The notes under the pieces were generated by a model. That model saw only the letters and a list, made by a program, of their open reading frames with translations. It made no database searches and was not told the origin of the DNA. From Pseudoluteimonas sp047602125 (GTDB lineage Bacteria > Pseudomonadota > Gammaproteobacteria > Xanthomonadales > Xanthomonadaceae), in NCBI GenBank assembly GCA_047602125.1, contig JASGIB010000001.1, forward strand, positions 248,001 to 312,000: a stretch of 64,000 bases of DNA, read 5' to 3'. Positions 10,595 through 19,149 of the stretch are shown piece after piece. The stretch's first letter is position 1, and each line of letters starts with the position of its first letter. The translations under genes were made by a program, and so were the position numbers.

Positions 10595-11074
10595 ATGAAA
10601 ACCCTCCTCGCCGCGCTGCTCGCCCTCTCGTCGATGCCCGCTTCCGCGCAATCCCCCATCGCATCGCCGATCCTCGGCCACTGGTCGTTGCAGGTCGACA
10701 AACTCGCCACGCCGCCGGAAACGCACCCCAAGCGCGTCGACCTCGAATTCCGCGACGCCGGCGACGGCAGGATCGCCACGCATGTCGTCATCGTCGATCC
10801 GAACGATCACACGCTCGATTCGCAATCCGAACTCGCGCTCGACGGCACGCCGGGCAAGGCCACCGGCACGTACTGGGTCGACCTCGCCGCCGCGAAGATG
10901 CCCGCGCCGAACGTGCTGGTGATGCAGTTCGCCTACCAGGGCCAGCCCACCTCGACCCGCGTCTATTCCGTCGACGCCCACGGCGTCCTCACCGAAACCG
11001 AGGCCTACTTCAAGCCCGACGGCACGCCGGTGATGCGGACGGCGGTGTTCACGCGCGTGGCAAGCAACCCATGA
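10595..11074 (+). CDS. Hypothetical secreted protein
   Basis: A 159-aa protein with a clear Sec signal peptide MKTLLAALLALSSMPASAQS, cleaved near residue 19, so periplasmic or exported. The mature part is a small, probably all-beta domain starting ILGHWSLQVDKL, which recalls the weak FWxGxW-type N-termini of small lipocalin-like proteins, but I cannot place it in a family. It lies after the low-GC orphan and before the repeat-filled gap at 11075–11510. Confidence 0.7.
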   Translation: MKTLLAALLALSSMPASAQSPIASPILGHWSLQVDKLATPPETHPKRVDLEFRDAGDGRIATHVVIVDPNDHTLDSQSELALDGTPGKATGTYWVDLAAAKMPAPNVLVMQFAYQGQPTSTRVYSVDAHGVLTETEAYFKPDGTPVMRTAVFTRVASNP

Positions 11075-11094
11075 AGACGAAAAACGACCGCCTG

Positions 11095-11178
11095 CGTAGG
11101 CCGGGATGGAACGAAGTGCAATCCCAGCAAGTCATCGCGAGCATGCCGGGATTCCGCTGCGCTGCATCCCGGCCTACG
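11095..11178. repeat. REP-like inverted repeat element
   Basis: The 13-base ends CGTAGGCCGGGAT (11095–11107) and ATCCCGGCCTACG (11166–11178) are perfect inverse complements around an 58-base core. This is the form of a REP/BIME-like intergenic element. It sits just after the stop of the secreted-protein gene, where the stem could protect or end the transcript. Nothing in it looks coding. Confidence 0.7.
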
Positions 11179-11230
11179 GATTTGTGGCCCGGCTCGGATG
11201 GCCGCGAAAGTGCCGGACACCGACAGTAAA

Positions 11231-11461
11231 ACGACTCCAAAAGACTGGCGCTCCACTCGAAAAGAGTCGAGTCCCACTCCCGGAGAGTCGGGCTTCACTC
11301 GAAAACACTCGAACTCCACCCGAAAAGAGTCGAGCTTCACTCCCGGAGACTGGCGTTCCACCCGAAAAGAGTCGGGCTTCACTCGAAATGACTCGAACTC
11401 CACCCGAAAAGAGTCGGGCTTCACTCCTGGAGACTGGCGTTCCACCCGAAAAGAGTCGAAT
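11231..11461. repeat. Eleven tandem 21-bp degenerate repeats
   Basis: Eleven consecutive units of exactly 21 bases fill this stretch. The commonest unit is TCCACCCGAAAAGAGTCGGGC, and alternate units of the TTCACTCGAAATGACTCGAAC and TTCACTCCCGGAGACTGGCGT types give a higher-order pattern. Many units hold a short internal palindrome (ACTC-GAAAA-GAGT). Because 21 is a multiple of three, frames stay open on both strands and produce heptad-like repeats, but no gene start or homology supports translation. There are no unique spacers, so it is not a CRISPR array. Confidence 0.9.
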
Positions 11462-11483
11462 TTTCCGGCGCCCGCATCCGTAG

Positions 11484-11501
11484 GGCGGGTCTCGACCCGC
11501 C
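11484..11501. terminator. Hairpin downstream of the six-hairpin glycosidase-like gene
   Basis: GGCGGGT-CTCG-ACCCGCC forms a 7-bp perfect GC-rich stem ten bases beyond the stop of the minus-strand gene ending at 11511. No T-run follows, so it may be a weak terminator, a stabilising 3' stem or a small repeat of the type common in this group. Confidence 0.45.
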
Positions 11502-11510
11502 ATCGAGGCC

Positions 11511-14500
11511 TTACTCGACCCTCGCCCGCACCACTGCCGGCAGGCGATCGATCCGCAATTCGCCATCGCGCCACGCGGCCGGCTTGCCGTCCACCGTGGT
11601 CCGGCCCGGCGCCGAAGCCAGCGGCCAGGTGAGCACGATGCCGCCAGGCGGCACCGCCATCCCGGCGCCGATCTTCCACACCAGCGCATCGCCCTCGCGC
11701 TTCAGCGCGTAATGCAGCGCGCCCTGCGGCGTGCGCAGACCATCGACGGAGATGCCCTCGCCGAGCCAGGCGGCGGGAACGCCGCCCGCGAGCACCAGCG
11801 CGCGGCCGCCGTCGCGCTCGTAGGCGAGCATGTCGAGCACCGAGCGGATGTAGTCCGATTCCACCCACGCATGCGGCAGGTCGCCGAGGAAGAACGGCTT
11901 GCGCGGGGTGCTGGACACCACTTCGCCCCATTGCCGCCAGCCCGTCGGCTGCTGCGCGGCGAGGAAGAACCCGAGCATCGCGCCGGCGCGTTCGCGCCAG
12001 CCCAGGCGCGCGAAGCTGCCGAGGGTGCGCAGTTCGTAGGGCGTGTAGTCCTTCCACGCGCGCTGGCCGTCGCGGCGTTGCACGGATTCGTTCCAGTAGC
12101 GTTCGAAGGTGTTGCGCAGCAGGTCGGGCGGCAGCCAGGACTGCGCATCGCCCGGGGCGAGCGCAATCGTCGTGGAGGTCGGGTCGAAGTCGCCGAGTTC
12201 CGCCGCGCCCGGGATGTAGTCGATGCCGTGCTGTTTCACCGAGAGCGCGATCGACGCTTCGAGGTCGGCGCGGAACTGGTCGCGCGAGGCCTGGATGCGC
12301 GCGGCGTCGGCGTCGCGCCCGAGCCAGCGGGCGATGTCGATGGCGTCGTCGTAGCCGCGCAGGGACCAGAAATCGTCCCAGTAGGAATGCATCGGCTTGG
12401 CCATGTAGCCTTCGTGGCTGATCGAGGCCGGCACCAGGCCGAAGAAGGCCGGGTTGTTCGCGCGGTTCGCCTCGGTGCGTTCGCTGGCGCGCAATGCGTC
12501 CATGTAGCGCACGGCGCCATCGACATGCGGCCATTGCGATGCCAGCAAATCGCGGTCCTTGCCATACCGGTACAGCTGCGCGATGGCGTGGACCAGCTCG
12601 CCCTGGCTGTCGTTTTCCGGCACCGGATCGCTGCCGCGCGCGTCCACGCAGCACGGCACCTTGCCGTTGTCGAACTGGAACGGCGCATACCAGCGTACAT
12701 AGGCGTCGGCGACGTCGCCGCGACCCAGCCGCAGCAGCGCGTCGTTCATCATCGCGCCGTCGCGGATCCAGGAACGCGCGTAGCTGCGCGTGCCCGGCCG
12801 CAATTCCGGGCCGTCGCGCGACATCAGGATGTATGCGAGCGCGGTGCGCAGGCTTTCGGACACGGCCTTCGCCCGGGATGGCAGGGTGATGCTCACGGCG
12901 TCGAGTTTCCTGCGCCATTCGGCCGCGGCCTGCGCCTGCGCTGTCGCGGGATCGAACCTCGCGGTCGGGTCGAACTCACCGGCCAGTGGCGCCCGCCAGG
13001 CGAATTCGCGGCGTTCGCCCGGTTGCAGATGGAAGCGATACAAGGCCGCGCCGGAGGCGAGCCCGCTGTCGTCGTTTGCCTGCAAGCTGCCCGATGCACT
13101 CCCGCGAGCGAGCCGGACCACGGCTTCGCCCGCATCGAAATTCGTAGCGAACATGGAATCGGGCGCTTGTGCGAAGAACACACGCGGATGCCCGTCCGCC
13201 ACGAGCTGCGATCCCAACCACGACAGCGCATGGATCGGGCTCACCCCGCCCGGGGTGCTGAGGAATTGCGAAGTCGGGTTGACCTGGAACGGCCGCGCCG
13301 CCAGTGCGAGCACGTAGTCGCGCGGCCGGTCGCTGGTGTTCGCCAGGACGTAGCGCGCGACCAGTCGCGAACGGTCCGGCGTGCCACTGGCGAAGGCGGT
13401 GACGTCCAACGCGAAACCCGGATGCGCCCAATGCACGCTGGGGATCGGCAGGTCGCCGTCCTGCAGCGACTGCGTCGATTGCACGTCGGCCCACGTGACC
13501 AGCTTGCCGTCGGCGACGACGAAAGGCTCGATGCTGAAACCGCCGCGCGAGAGTTCGATCGCGCCGTCCTCGCCGATCAGTCCCTGTTCGTGCCCGCCGT
13601 CCACGCCCAGCAGCGTCCAGTACGGCTGTTCGCCGGAAATCCCGCGCGGATACGTGCCGCGTGGCGCGCGCGCGGCGACCTGCTTGAGGAAATCGTTGGG
13701 CGTGGCCGCGAACGCGAGCGGCTGCACATCGACACCGGCGAGATCCGATGCCCTGCCCTCGCCCGTCGCGATGCGCAGGTAACGCGCCTCGGACTCGGGC
13801 AGCGCGAGCAGGTCCTCGCCGCCGTCGCCGTCGCGCACCGTGCGCACGGTGCGCCAGTCGCTGCCGTCCGTCGACAGCGCGACGGTGTAATCGGACACGC
13901 GTGCGTCCGCATTCCAGCGCAGGATCGCGCCGCCGAATTCGCGGACGCGGCCGAGGTCGACGGTCCAGCCGTCGACGCCATGCGCGAGCGTGCCCGCCAG
14001 CGGCGAGCCGTCGTCCACCGGCAATTCGCGCAATTCCAGCCCGGCGATGCAGGCGCGGCCCTTGCCGCCGCCCTTGCCGCCGCTGATCGTGAATTCCAGC
14101 GCCGCGCTCGTGCGCAGGGTGCGATCCGCGGTCGGCCCCCAGGCGAAACCGATCATGCGCTGCTTGAACGACTGCGGCGTCCATTGCGCCGGCATCTCGA
14201 GGTCGGGCTTCTTCACCCACCACACGTTGTCGCCGCTGGCGTCGACCAACTTGAACTCGAGGTTGTTCGGCGGGCCTTCGCCACGCAACTGGAAATCGAA
14301 GGCGTAGTTCGGCGGATAGTCGATCGCCAGCATGCGCCGCGCGGTCGCGTAGCCGGAACGGCCGCCGAAATCGTACGCAAGGCAGAGCCCGCGGCCACCG
14401 GGCGCATCGACCGGCTCCAGCGATGCCTGCACGCCATCGGACACGACCACCGTCCACTGCGAGGTGTCGCGGAAATCGTCGAGGACGCGCCTGCCCTCGC

Positions 14501-14567
14501 CCGCGGCGAGGTTTCCGGAGAGCAGCAGCGCGGCGATCGGCAGAACGCGGCACGGATTCGACTTCAT
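11511..14567 (-). CDS. Discoidin-like / six-hairpin glycosidase-like exported protein
   Basis: A 1018-aa protein with signal peptide MKSNPCRVLPIAALLLSGNLAAGEG. The first ~300 residues are beta-rich, with a second part (about 220–310, ending YLRIATGEG) resembling an F5/8-type discoidin carbohydrate-binding module. From about residue 580 there is an all-alpha six-hairpin catalytic-type domain with TRSYARSWIRDGAMM, NDSQGELVHAIAQLY and YWDDFWSLRGYDDAID. It resembles bacterial proteins annotated as coagulation factor 5/8 type, but its substrate is unknown to me. The start at 14567 gives the signal peptide directly. It closes the minus-strand sugar locus after a double hairpin, so expression may be uncoupled from the transporter genes. 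Confidence 0.8.
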   Translation of the reverse strand: MKSNPCRVLPIAALLLSGNLAAGEGRRVLDDFRDTSQWTVVVSDGVQASLEPVDAPGGRGLCLAYDFGGRSGYATARRMLAIDYPPNYAFDFQLRGEGPPNNLEFKLVDASGDNVWWVKKPDLEMPAQWTPQSFKQRMIGFAWGPTADRTLRTSAALEFTISGGKGGGKGRACIAGLELRELPVDDGSPLAGTLAHGVDGWTVDLGRVREFGGAILRWNADARVSDYTVALSTDGSDWRTVRTVRDGDGGEDLLALPESEARYLRIATGEGRASDLAGVDVQPLAFAATPNDFLKQVAARAPRGTYPRGISGEQPYWTLLGVDGGHEQGLIGEDGAIELSRGGFSIEPFVVADGKLVTWADVQSTQSLQDGDLPIPSVHWAHPGFALDVTAFASGTPDRSRLVARYVLANTSDRPRDYVLALAARPFQVNPTSQFLSTPGGVSPIHALSWLGSQLVADGHPRVFFAQAPDSMFATNFDAGEAVVRLARGSASGSLQANDDSGLASGAALYRFHLQPGERREFAWRAPLAGEFDPTARFDPATAQAQAAAEWRRKLDAVSITLPSRAKAVSESLRTALAYILMSRDGPELRPGTRSYARSWIRDGAMMNDALLRLGRGDVADAYVRWYAPFQFDNGKVPCCVDARGSDPVPENDSQGELVHAIAQLYRYGKDRDLLASQWPHVDGAVRYMDALRASERTEANRANNPAFFGLVPASISHEGYMAKPMHSYWDDFWSLRGYDDAIDIARWLGRDADAARIQASRDQFRADLEASIALSVKQHGIDYIPGAAELGDFDPTSTTIALAPGDAQSWLPPDLLRNTFERYWNESVQRRDGQRAWKDYTPYELRTLGSFARLGWRERAGAMLGFFLAAQQPTGWRQWGEVVSSTPRKPFFLGDLPHAWVESDYIRSVLDMLAYERDGGRALVLAGGVPAAWLGEGISVDGLRTPQGALHYALKREGDALVWKIGAGMAVPPGGIVLTWPLASAPGRTTVDGKPAAWRDGELRIDRLPAVVRARVE

Positions 14568-14619
14568 CGCCTTCTGGATCCCTGGTCGTCGCCGTCCTTG
14601 GCGGAACCGCGCGATATCG

Positions 14620-14691
14620 GAACGCCCGGCCCGGCCATCGGTGGCCGGGCGTTCGCCACGGCGCGAACCTGCGGTTCGCAAGCGCCGTGGC
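14620..14691. terminator. Two strong consecutive hairpins after the permease operon
   Basis: GAACGCCCGGCC (14620–14631) pairs with GGCCGGGCGTTC (14643–14654). Directly next to it, GCCACGGCGCGAACC pairs with GGTTCGC...GCGCCGTGGC up to about 14691. Both lie in the 124-base gap after the malG-like stop codon. They probably end or attenuate the minus-strand transcript before the 1018-aa protein gene. There is no clear T-tract, so Rho-independent termination is not certain. Confidence 0.6.
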
Positions 14692-15531
14692 TCACCCTTT
14701 GACGCTCCCCAGCAGCAGGCCCTGGATGTAGTAGCGCTGCAAGACGAGGAACAGCAGCAGCACCGGCAGCACGGTCAGCACCGCGCCGGCCATCATCATC
14801 TCCACGTCCTGGATGTGCTCGCGCGAAAGCGAGGCCAGCGCCACCGGCAGCGTGTAGTGCTCCTGCCCGGTCAGCACGATCAGCGGCCACATGAAATCGT
14901 TCCACGAGGCCAGGAAGGTGAAGATCGCCAGCGTCACCAGCACCGGGCCCATCAACGGCAGCACGATGCGGAAGAAGATGCGCAGCTCGCCCGCGCCGTC
15001 GATCCGCGCCGCCTCGATCAGCTCGTCCGGGATCGAACGCGCGTACTGGCGCACGAGGAAGATGCCGAACACGCTGGCCAGCGCCGGCGCGACCACGCCG
15101 GCATAGCTGTCCACCAGGTGCAGTTCCTTCATCAGCAGGAACAGCGGCAGCATCGCCACCTGCGCCGGCACCACCAGCGCCGCCAGCAGCAGGCGGAAGA
15201 TCCGTTCGCGGCCGGGGAAGCGCAGCTTGGCGAAGGCGTAGCCGGCCATCGCGTTCACCAGCAGCGAGAGCGCCGTGGTCGCGGTCGCCACCAGCGCGCT
15301 GTTGGCGAAATAGCGGCCGATGCCGATGCGCTGGAACAGCTCGCGGTAGTTGTCGAGGCTGAAGCGCGAGGGCCACAGCGGCGGCGGGAAATGGCTGGCG
15401 TCGCCGCGCGGCATGAACGAGACCGACAGCATCCACGCCAGCGGCGCCAGCGCGACGATGGCGAGCAACAGCAGCGCCGCGTTGATCGCGAACGCGTCCG
15501 TGCGGCGGCCGCCGACTTCGTGTGCGCTCAT
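14692..15531 (-). CDS. Carbohydrate ABC transporter permease (MalG type)
   Basis: An inner-membrane permease of the CUT1 family, 279 aa with six predicted membrane segments. The cytoplasmic EAA loop, ELIEAARIDGAGELRIFFR, which docks the ATPase, is near residue 180. The start at 15531 overlaps the stop of the partner permease as ATGA, so the two should be made in equal amounts. Upstream are the MalF-type permease and the binding protein. The ATPase is encoded elsewhere (1691–2785), a split arrangement shared with MsmK/UgpC-type systems. Confidence 0.93.
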   Translation of the reverse strand: MSAHEVGGRRTDAFAINAALLLLAIVALAPLAWMLSVSFMPRGDASHFPPPLWPSRFSLDNYRELFQRIGIGRYFANSALVATATTALSLLVNAMAGYAFAKLRFPGRERIFRLLLAALVVPAQVAMLPLFLLMKELHLVDSYAGVVAPALASVFGIFLVRQYARSIPDELIEAARIDGAGELRIFFRIVLPLMGPVLVTLAIFTFLASWNDFMWPLIVLTGQEHYTLPVALASLSREHIQDVEMMMAGAVLTVLPVLLLFLVLQRYYIQGLLLGSVKG

Positions 15532-16406
15532 GCGATGCCCTTCCTGCGGCCGAAGCGCAGCAGCAGCGTGGTCGCGGCGAGGATGACCAGGAACAGCAGG
15601 AACGCGATCGCCGAGGCGCGGCCCAGCGTCCACCAGGTGAAGCCTTCCTCGAACATGAAGTACAGCACGCTCACCGTGCTCTGCAGCGGATCGCCGCGGG
15701 TCATCACGTAGGGTTCGGCGAACAGCTGGAAATAGCCGGAAACGGTGATCACCGCCGCGACCAGCAGTACCGGGCCGAGTTGCGGCAGGGTGATGTGGCG
15801 GAACTGGTTCCAGCGCGAGGCGCCGTCGATGCGCGCGGCTTCGTAGAGTTCGCCTGGGATGGATTGCAGCCCGGCGATGAAGATCACCATGTTGTAGCCG
15901 AAGTTCTTCCACACCGCGAACAGGATGATGGTCGGCATCGCCCAGTGCGGATCGCCGAGCCAGTCGACCGGGCGGATGCCGACGTGGCCCAGCAGCCAGT
16001 TCACCATTCCGTACTGCGTGTGGAACAGGTAGCGCCAGATCACCGCGACCGCGACCAGCGTGGTCACCACCGGCGCGAACAGCCCGGTGCGGAACAGCGC
16101 CTTGAACCTGGCCGCGCGCGCGTTGAGCAGCAGCGCCGCGCCCAGCGACGCCGCCAGCGACAGCGGTACGCCGACGAACACGAAGTAGCAGGTGTTCGCC
16201 AGCGCCTTCCAGAACATCGGCGTGCCGAGCAGGTCGATGTAGTTGTGCAGGCCGACGAAGCGCAGGTTGCGCGGATCGGCCAGCGCATACAGGTCGAAGT
16301 CGGTGAGGCTGAGCGCGAACGCGGCCAGCACCGGCACGGCGAAGAACAACCCGATCACCAGCAGCGCGGGCGCCGCGAACAGCCAGCCGGCGGCACCGCG
16401 CCTCAC
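15528..16406 (-). CDS. Carbohydrate ABC transporter permease (MalF type)
   Basis: A 292-aa inner-membrane permease with an N-terminal membrane segment AGWLFAAPALLVIGLFF, then the conserved permease core and the EAA loop ELYEAARIDGASRWNQFRH. The start is taken as GTG at 16406, because this forms a GTGA overlap with the binding-protein stop and leaves a normal MalF-like N-terminus. Upstream residues of the frame are arginine-rich shadow sequence. It pairs with the MalG-type protein encoded next. Confidence 0.92.
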   Translation of the reverse strand: MRRGAAGWLFAAPALLVIGLFFAVPVLAAFALSLTDFDLYALADPRNLRFVGLHNYIDLLGTPMFWKALANTCYFVFVGVPLSLAASLGAALLLNARAARFKALFRTGLFAPVVTTLVAVAVIWRYLFHTQYGMVNWLLGHVGIRPVDWLGDPHWAMPTIILFAVWKNFGYNMVIFIAGLQSIPGELYEAARIDGASRWNQFRHITLPQLGPVLLVAAVITVSGYFQLFAEPYVMTRGDPLQSTVSVLYFMFEEGFTWWTLGRASAIAFLLFLVILAATTLLLRFGRRKGIA

Positions 16407-17698
16407 CGACCCGCGTCCTTCGCGTCCGCTTCGGCGGGCGCGTGTTCGAGCATCCAGCGGCGCTTGTCGAGGAAGCCGTCGACGCGCCCGTCGAGTTCGC
16501 GCAGGGCCTGGCCCTGGTCCTGGCCGCCGCGCACCACGCGTTCGCTGGCGAGGCGCATCTCCTGCACGATGCGTTCCCACTCCAGCACCTTCGGCGTCGG
16601 CTTGACCCGTTCGAGCTGGTCGCGGAACGCGCCGGCGTAGGGATCGTCGCGCAGCGCCGGATCGTCCCAGCTGCTGCGCCGCGACGGCAGGTCGCCGATC
16701 TCGGCGTAGAAACGCCGCTGCACCGAAGGCCGCGACAGGAATTCCACCAGCTTCCACGCCGCGTCCTTGCGCGGCGAATGCCGCCACAGCACCAGGCTGG
16801 TGCCGCCTGCGATGCCCGCGCCGGGACCGTCGGGACCGGGCAGCGGCGCGGTGCCCCACGCGTTTTCCAGTCCCTTCGGCGCGCGCTGGCGGAATTCGCG
16901 GATGTTCCAGGGTCCGGACACGTAGAACACGAACAGGCCGTTGAAGAATTCGTCCCAGACGTTGGAGATCTGCGTCTCCGACATCGGCGGCGCCCAGCCG
17001 CGGGCGAACATGTTGGCGTAGAACGCCATCGCGCGGCGGAAGCCCGGGCTTTCGAAATTGCCGCGGGTGTCGCGGTCGCGCAGCAGCGGATCGTCCTGCT
17101 GCAGGCCGAGCGACAGCAACTGCTCGAACTCGTTCAGCGGCAGCATGATCGCGTAGCGCCCCGGCCCGGATTTCGCCTTGATCGCCGCCATCTGCCGCTC
17201 CCATTCCGGCCACGAGCGCGGCGGATGGTCGAAGCCGGCGTCGCGCAGCAGGTCGCGGCGGTAGAACAGCAGGCGCGTGTCGACGTACCACGGCACGCCG
17301 ACGAGCTGGCCGTCGATGACGTTGGTGTCCCAGATGCCCGCGAAATAATCGTCCTGCCGCACCTCGCGCGAGGCGTCGACCCGCGGCTGCAGCGGCTCCA
17401 GCGCGCCGAGCATCGCGAATTCCGGCACCCAGGTGTTGCCGAGCTGGAAGATGTCCGGCAGTTCGTCCGCGGCGTAGGCGGTCAGCAGCTTCTCGTGCGC
17501 GGCGGTCCACGGCACCTGCTGCACGTCCACGTCGATGCCCGGGTTCTCGCGCTCGAATTCGCGGATCAGGTCGCCGACGACTTCGGCCTCGCGGCCCATC
17601 GCCCAGAAGCGCACGACCTCGCGTTGCGGCGTCGCCTGCCGCCCGCAGGCCGCGAGCAGGAGCACGCAGGCCAACGCGAACGGCGCGGCGCGTTTCAT
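16403..17698 (-). CDS. Extracellular sugar-binding lipoprotein (ABC transporter, family 1)
   Basis: The solute receptor of the CUT1 importer, 431 aa. The N-terminus MKRAAPFALACVLLLAACGR has a lipobox (LLAAC), so it is anchored to the outer face of the inner membrane. The body matches family 1 binding proteins, with VRFWAMGREAEVVGDLIREFE and DELPDIFQLGNTWVPEF. The C-terminus is acidic and alanine-rich. Its start overlaps the stop of the GH144-like gene (ATGA). Position between a glucanase and the permeases suggests it binds the oligosaccharides that enzyme makes. Confidence 0.94.
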   Translation of the reverse strand: MKRAAPFALACVLLLAACGRQATPQREVVRFWAMGREAEVVGDLIREFERENPGIDVDVQQVPWTAAHEKLLTAYAADELPDIFQLGNTWVPEFAMLGALEPLQPRVDASREVRQDDYFAGIWDTNVIDGQLVGVPWYVDTRLLFYRRDLLRDAGFDHPPRSWPEWERQMAAIKAKSGPGRYAIMLPLNEFEQLLSLGLQQDDPLLRDRDTRGNFESPGFRRAMAFYANMFARGWAPPMSETQISNVWDEFFNGLFVFYVSGPWNIREFRQRAPKGLENAWGTAPLPGPDGPGAGIAGGTSLVLWRHSPRKDAAWKLVEFLSRPSVQRRFYAEIGDLPSRRSSWDDPALRDDPYAGAFRDQLERVKPTPKVLEWERIVQEMRLASERVVRGGQDQGQALRELDGRVDGFLDKRRWMLEHAPAEADAKDAGR

Positions 17699-19149
17699 TG
17701 CGATTCGTCCAGCCAGCCGCCCGCGAAGCCGGCGCGCTTCAGCCCGAGGCGGATGTGCGGGTTGCGGCGCATCACGCTCCAGACGAAATCGCTGCGGTAG
17801 TTCTCGATCATCAGCACGATCGGGCCCTGGTCGATGCCGAGGTAGTCGCCGTCCACCCAGCCGCTGTGCTCGCTCACGCGGCCATGGTGGAGCGGCGCAT
17901 CAGCGAAGGTGAAGCTCGGGTTGAACGAATCGAAGAAGCCGTATTCGCCGTAGATGTCCTGGCCGTAGCGCTGGTGCATCGCGGCGATCGCGGGAATGGC
18001 GATTTCCGGCGCGAACGCGATCGAACCCGCGGCGGCGGTCGGCGCGATGGTGCCGTCGTCGAGCACGTATTCGATGCCGGCGCCGCGCGCGGCATAGGTG
18101 CGGAACAACCGCGTGGTGCCGTCGAACTCGAAGCTGGCGTCGATCGGGCCGTCGCAGGCGGTGAGGCCCCAGACGTCCTTGCCGTAGCCGTTCCAGCCCG
18201 AGGGGTTGTCGATCGCGTAGGCGCGTTGCGACAGCACGGCGCGCCGGCTGTTCTCGAAATAGTCGATGCCGCGCCTGCGCATGTACTCGTCGCGGACGCC
18301 GCGCAGGTCCAGCCACACCTGCGAATACTGGTGGCCGAACATCGGCGGGAAGCTCAGGTGTTCCTGCTCGTGGAACTTGCCCCAGGTGCGGTCGTAGGTC
18401 GCGGTCCACGCGTCGTAGGCGTCCTTGCCGACCGGATGCGTCGGCGACGCCAGCGCCAGCACGTACACCAGCAGCGCTTCGTTGTAACCCTGCCAGTCGT
18501 ACTTGAGCATGCCCTCCTCGGGCTTCCAGCCCATCGAGATCAGCGGCTTGCGTTCCTGCGCCCAGGTCCAGTCGACGCGGCTGTAGATCTTCTCCGCGAG
18601 GCGGCGGATCTCGGCTTCCTTGCGATCGTCGTGGTCGTAGTAGGTCTGTGCGAACAGCACGCCGCCGAGCAGCAGCGTGGTGTCGACCGTCGACACCTCG
18701 TTGTTGCCGCTGCGCAGGCCGTTGTCCATCTCGAGGAAGTGATAGAAGAAACCGCGGTAGCCCGAGGCGCCGCTGGCATTGGTGCCCTGCGGCGCGCGCG
18801 CGAAGAAGCGCAGCGTGGCCAGCGTGCGGTCCACCGCCTGGTCGCGGCTGATCCAGCCGCGTTCCACGCCCACGCCGTAGGCGGTCAGGCCGAAGCCGAC
18901 CGCGGCGATGCTGGACGGCGACGGCGTCGGCCAGCGGTCGGGAACCAGGCCGTTGTCGGGATTGCCCAGTTCCCAGAACCAGTCGAAGGTGCGCCGCTCG
19001 AGGTCCGCCACCAGTTCCGGCACTTCGCGGTCGACCGGCTTCGCCGCCTTCGCATCGGCCGTGGGTGCGGCGGGCGTCGCCGGCGCGGGCGCCTTGCCGC
19101 AGGCGGCGGCGACCAGCACGGCGACGGCGACCGGGATCCACCGCCTCAT
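17695..19149 (-). CDS. Exported GH144-like enzyme (glucoamylase-fold, possible endo-beta-1,2-glucanase)
   Basis: A 484-aa lipoprotein-type protein with N-terminus MRRWIPVAVAVLVAAACGK, whose lipobox (VAAAC) implies membrane attachment. A short Ala/Pro linker leads into the all-alpha barrel of the putative glucoamylase family (Pfam PF10091). Recognisable parts are ERRTFDWFWELGNPDNGLVPDRWP, SSIAAVGFGLTAYGVG, HQYSQVWLDLRGVRDEY, NPSGWNGYGKDVWGLTACDGP and SGWVDGDYLGIDQGPIVLMIENYRS. Family members assigned to GH144 cleave beta-1,2-glucan. That activity is inference for this protein. It overlaps the halogenase-like gene upstream and the binding-protein gene downstream by four bases each. Confidence 0.88.
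   Translation of the reverse strand: MRRWIPVAVAVLVAAACGKAPAPATPAAPTADAKAAKPVDREVPELVADLERRTFDWFWELGNPDNGLVPDRWPTPSPSSIAAVGFGLTAYGVGVERGWISRDQAVDRTLATLRFFARAPQGTNASGASGYRGFFYHFLEMDNGLRSGNNEVSTVDTTLLLGGVLFAQTYYDHDDRKEAEIRRLAEKIYSRVDWTWAQERKPLISMGWKPEEGMLKYDWQGYNEALLVYVLALASPTHPVGKDAYDAWTATYDRTWGKFHEQEHLSFPPMFGHQYSQVWLDLRGVRDEYMRRRGIDYFENSRRAVLSQRAYAIDNPSGWNGYGKDVWGLTACDGPIDASFEFDGTTRLFRTYAARGAGIEYVLDDGTIAPTAAAGSIAFAPEIAIPAIAAMHQRYGQDIYGEYGFFDSFNPSFTFADAPLHHGRVSEHSGWVDGDYLGIDQGPIVLMIENYRSDFVWSVMRRNPHIRLGLKRAGFAGGWLDESQ

Noticed and set aside
11231..11461. CRISPR array
   Set aside because: Units are contiguous and degenerate, with no unique spacers and no cas genes in the window.
11005..12918. 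Long minus-strand frame containing SFRVERQSPGVK-type heptad repeats
   Set aside because: It runs antisense or out of frame through the 21-bp array and the six-hairpin gene, with no plausible start or homology; the repeat translates in several frames because its unit is a multiple of three.
14692..17698. ATPase gene within the ABC transporter operon
   Set aside because: None is present; the only CUT1 ATPase in the window is at 1691–2785.
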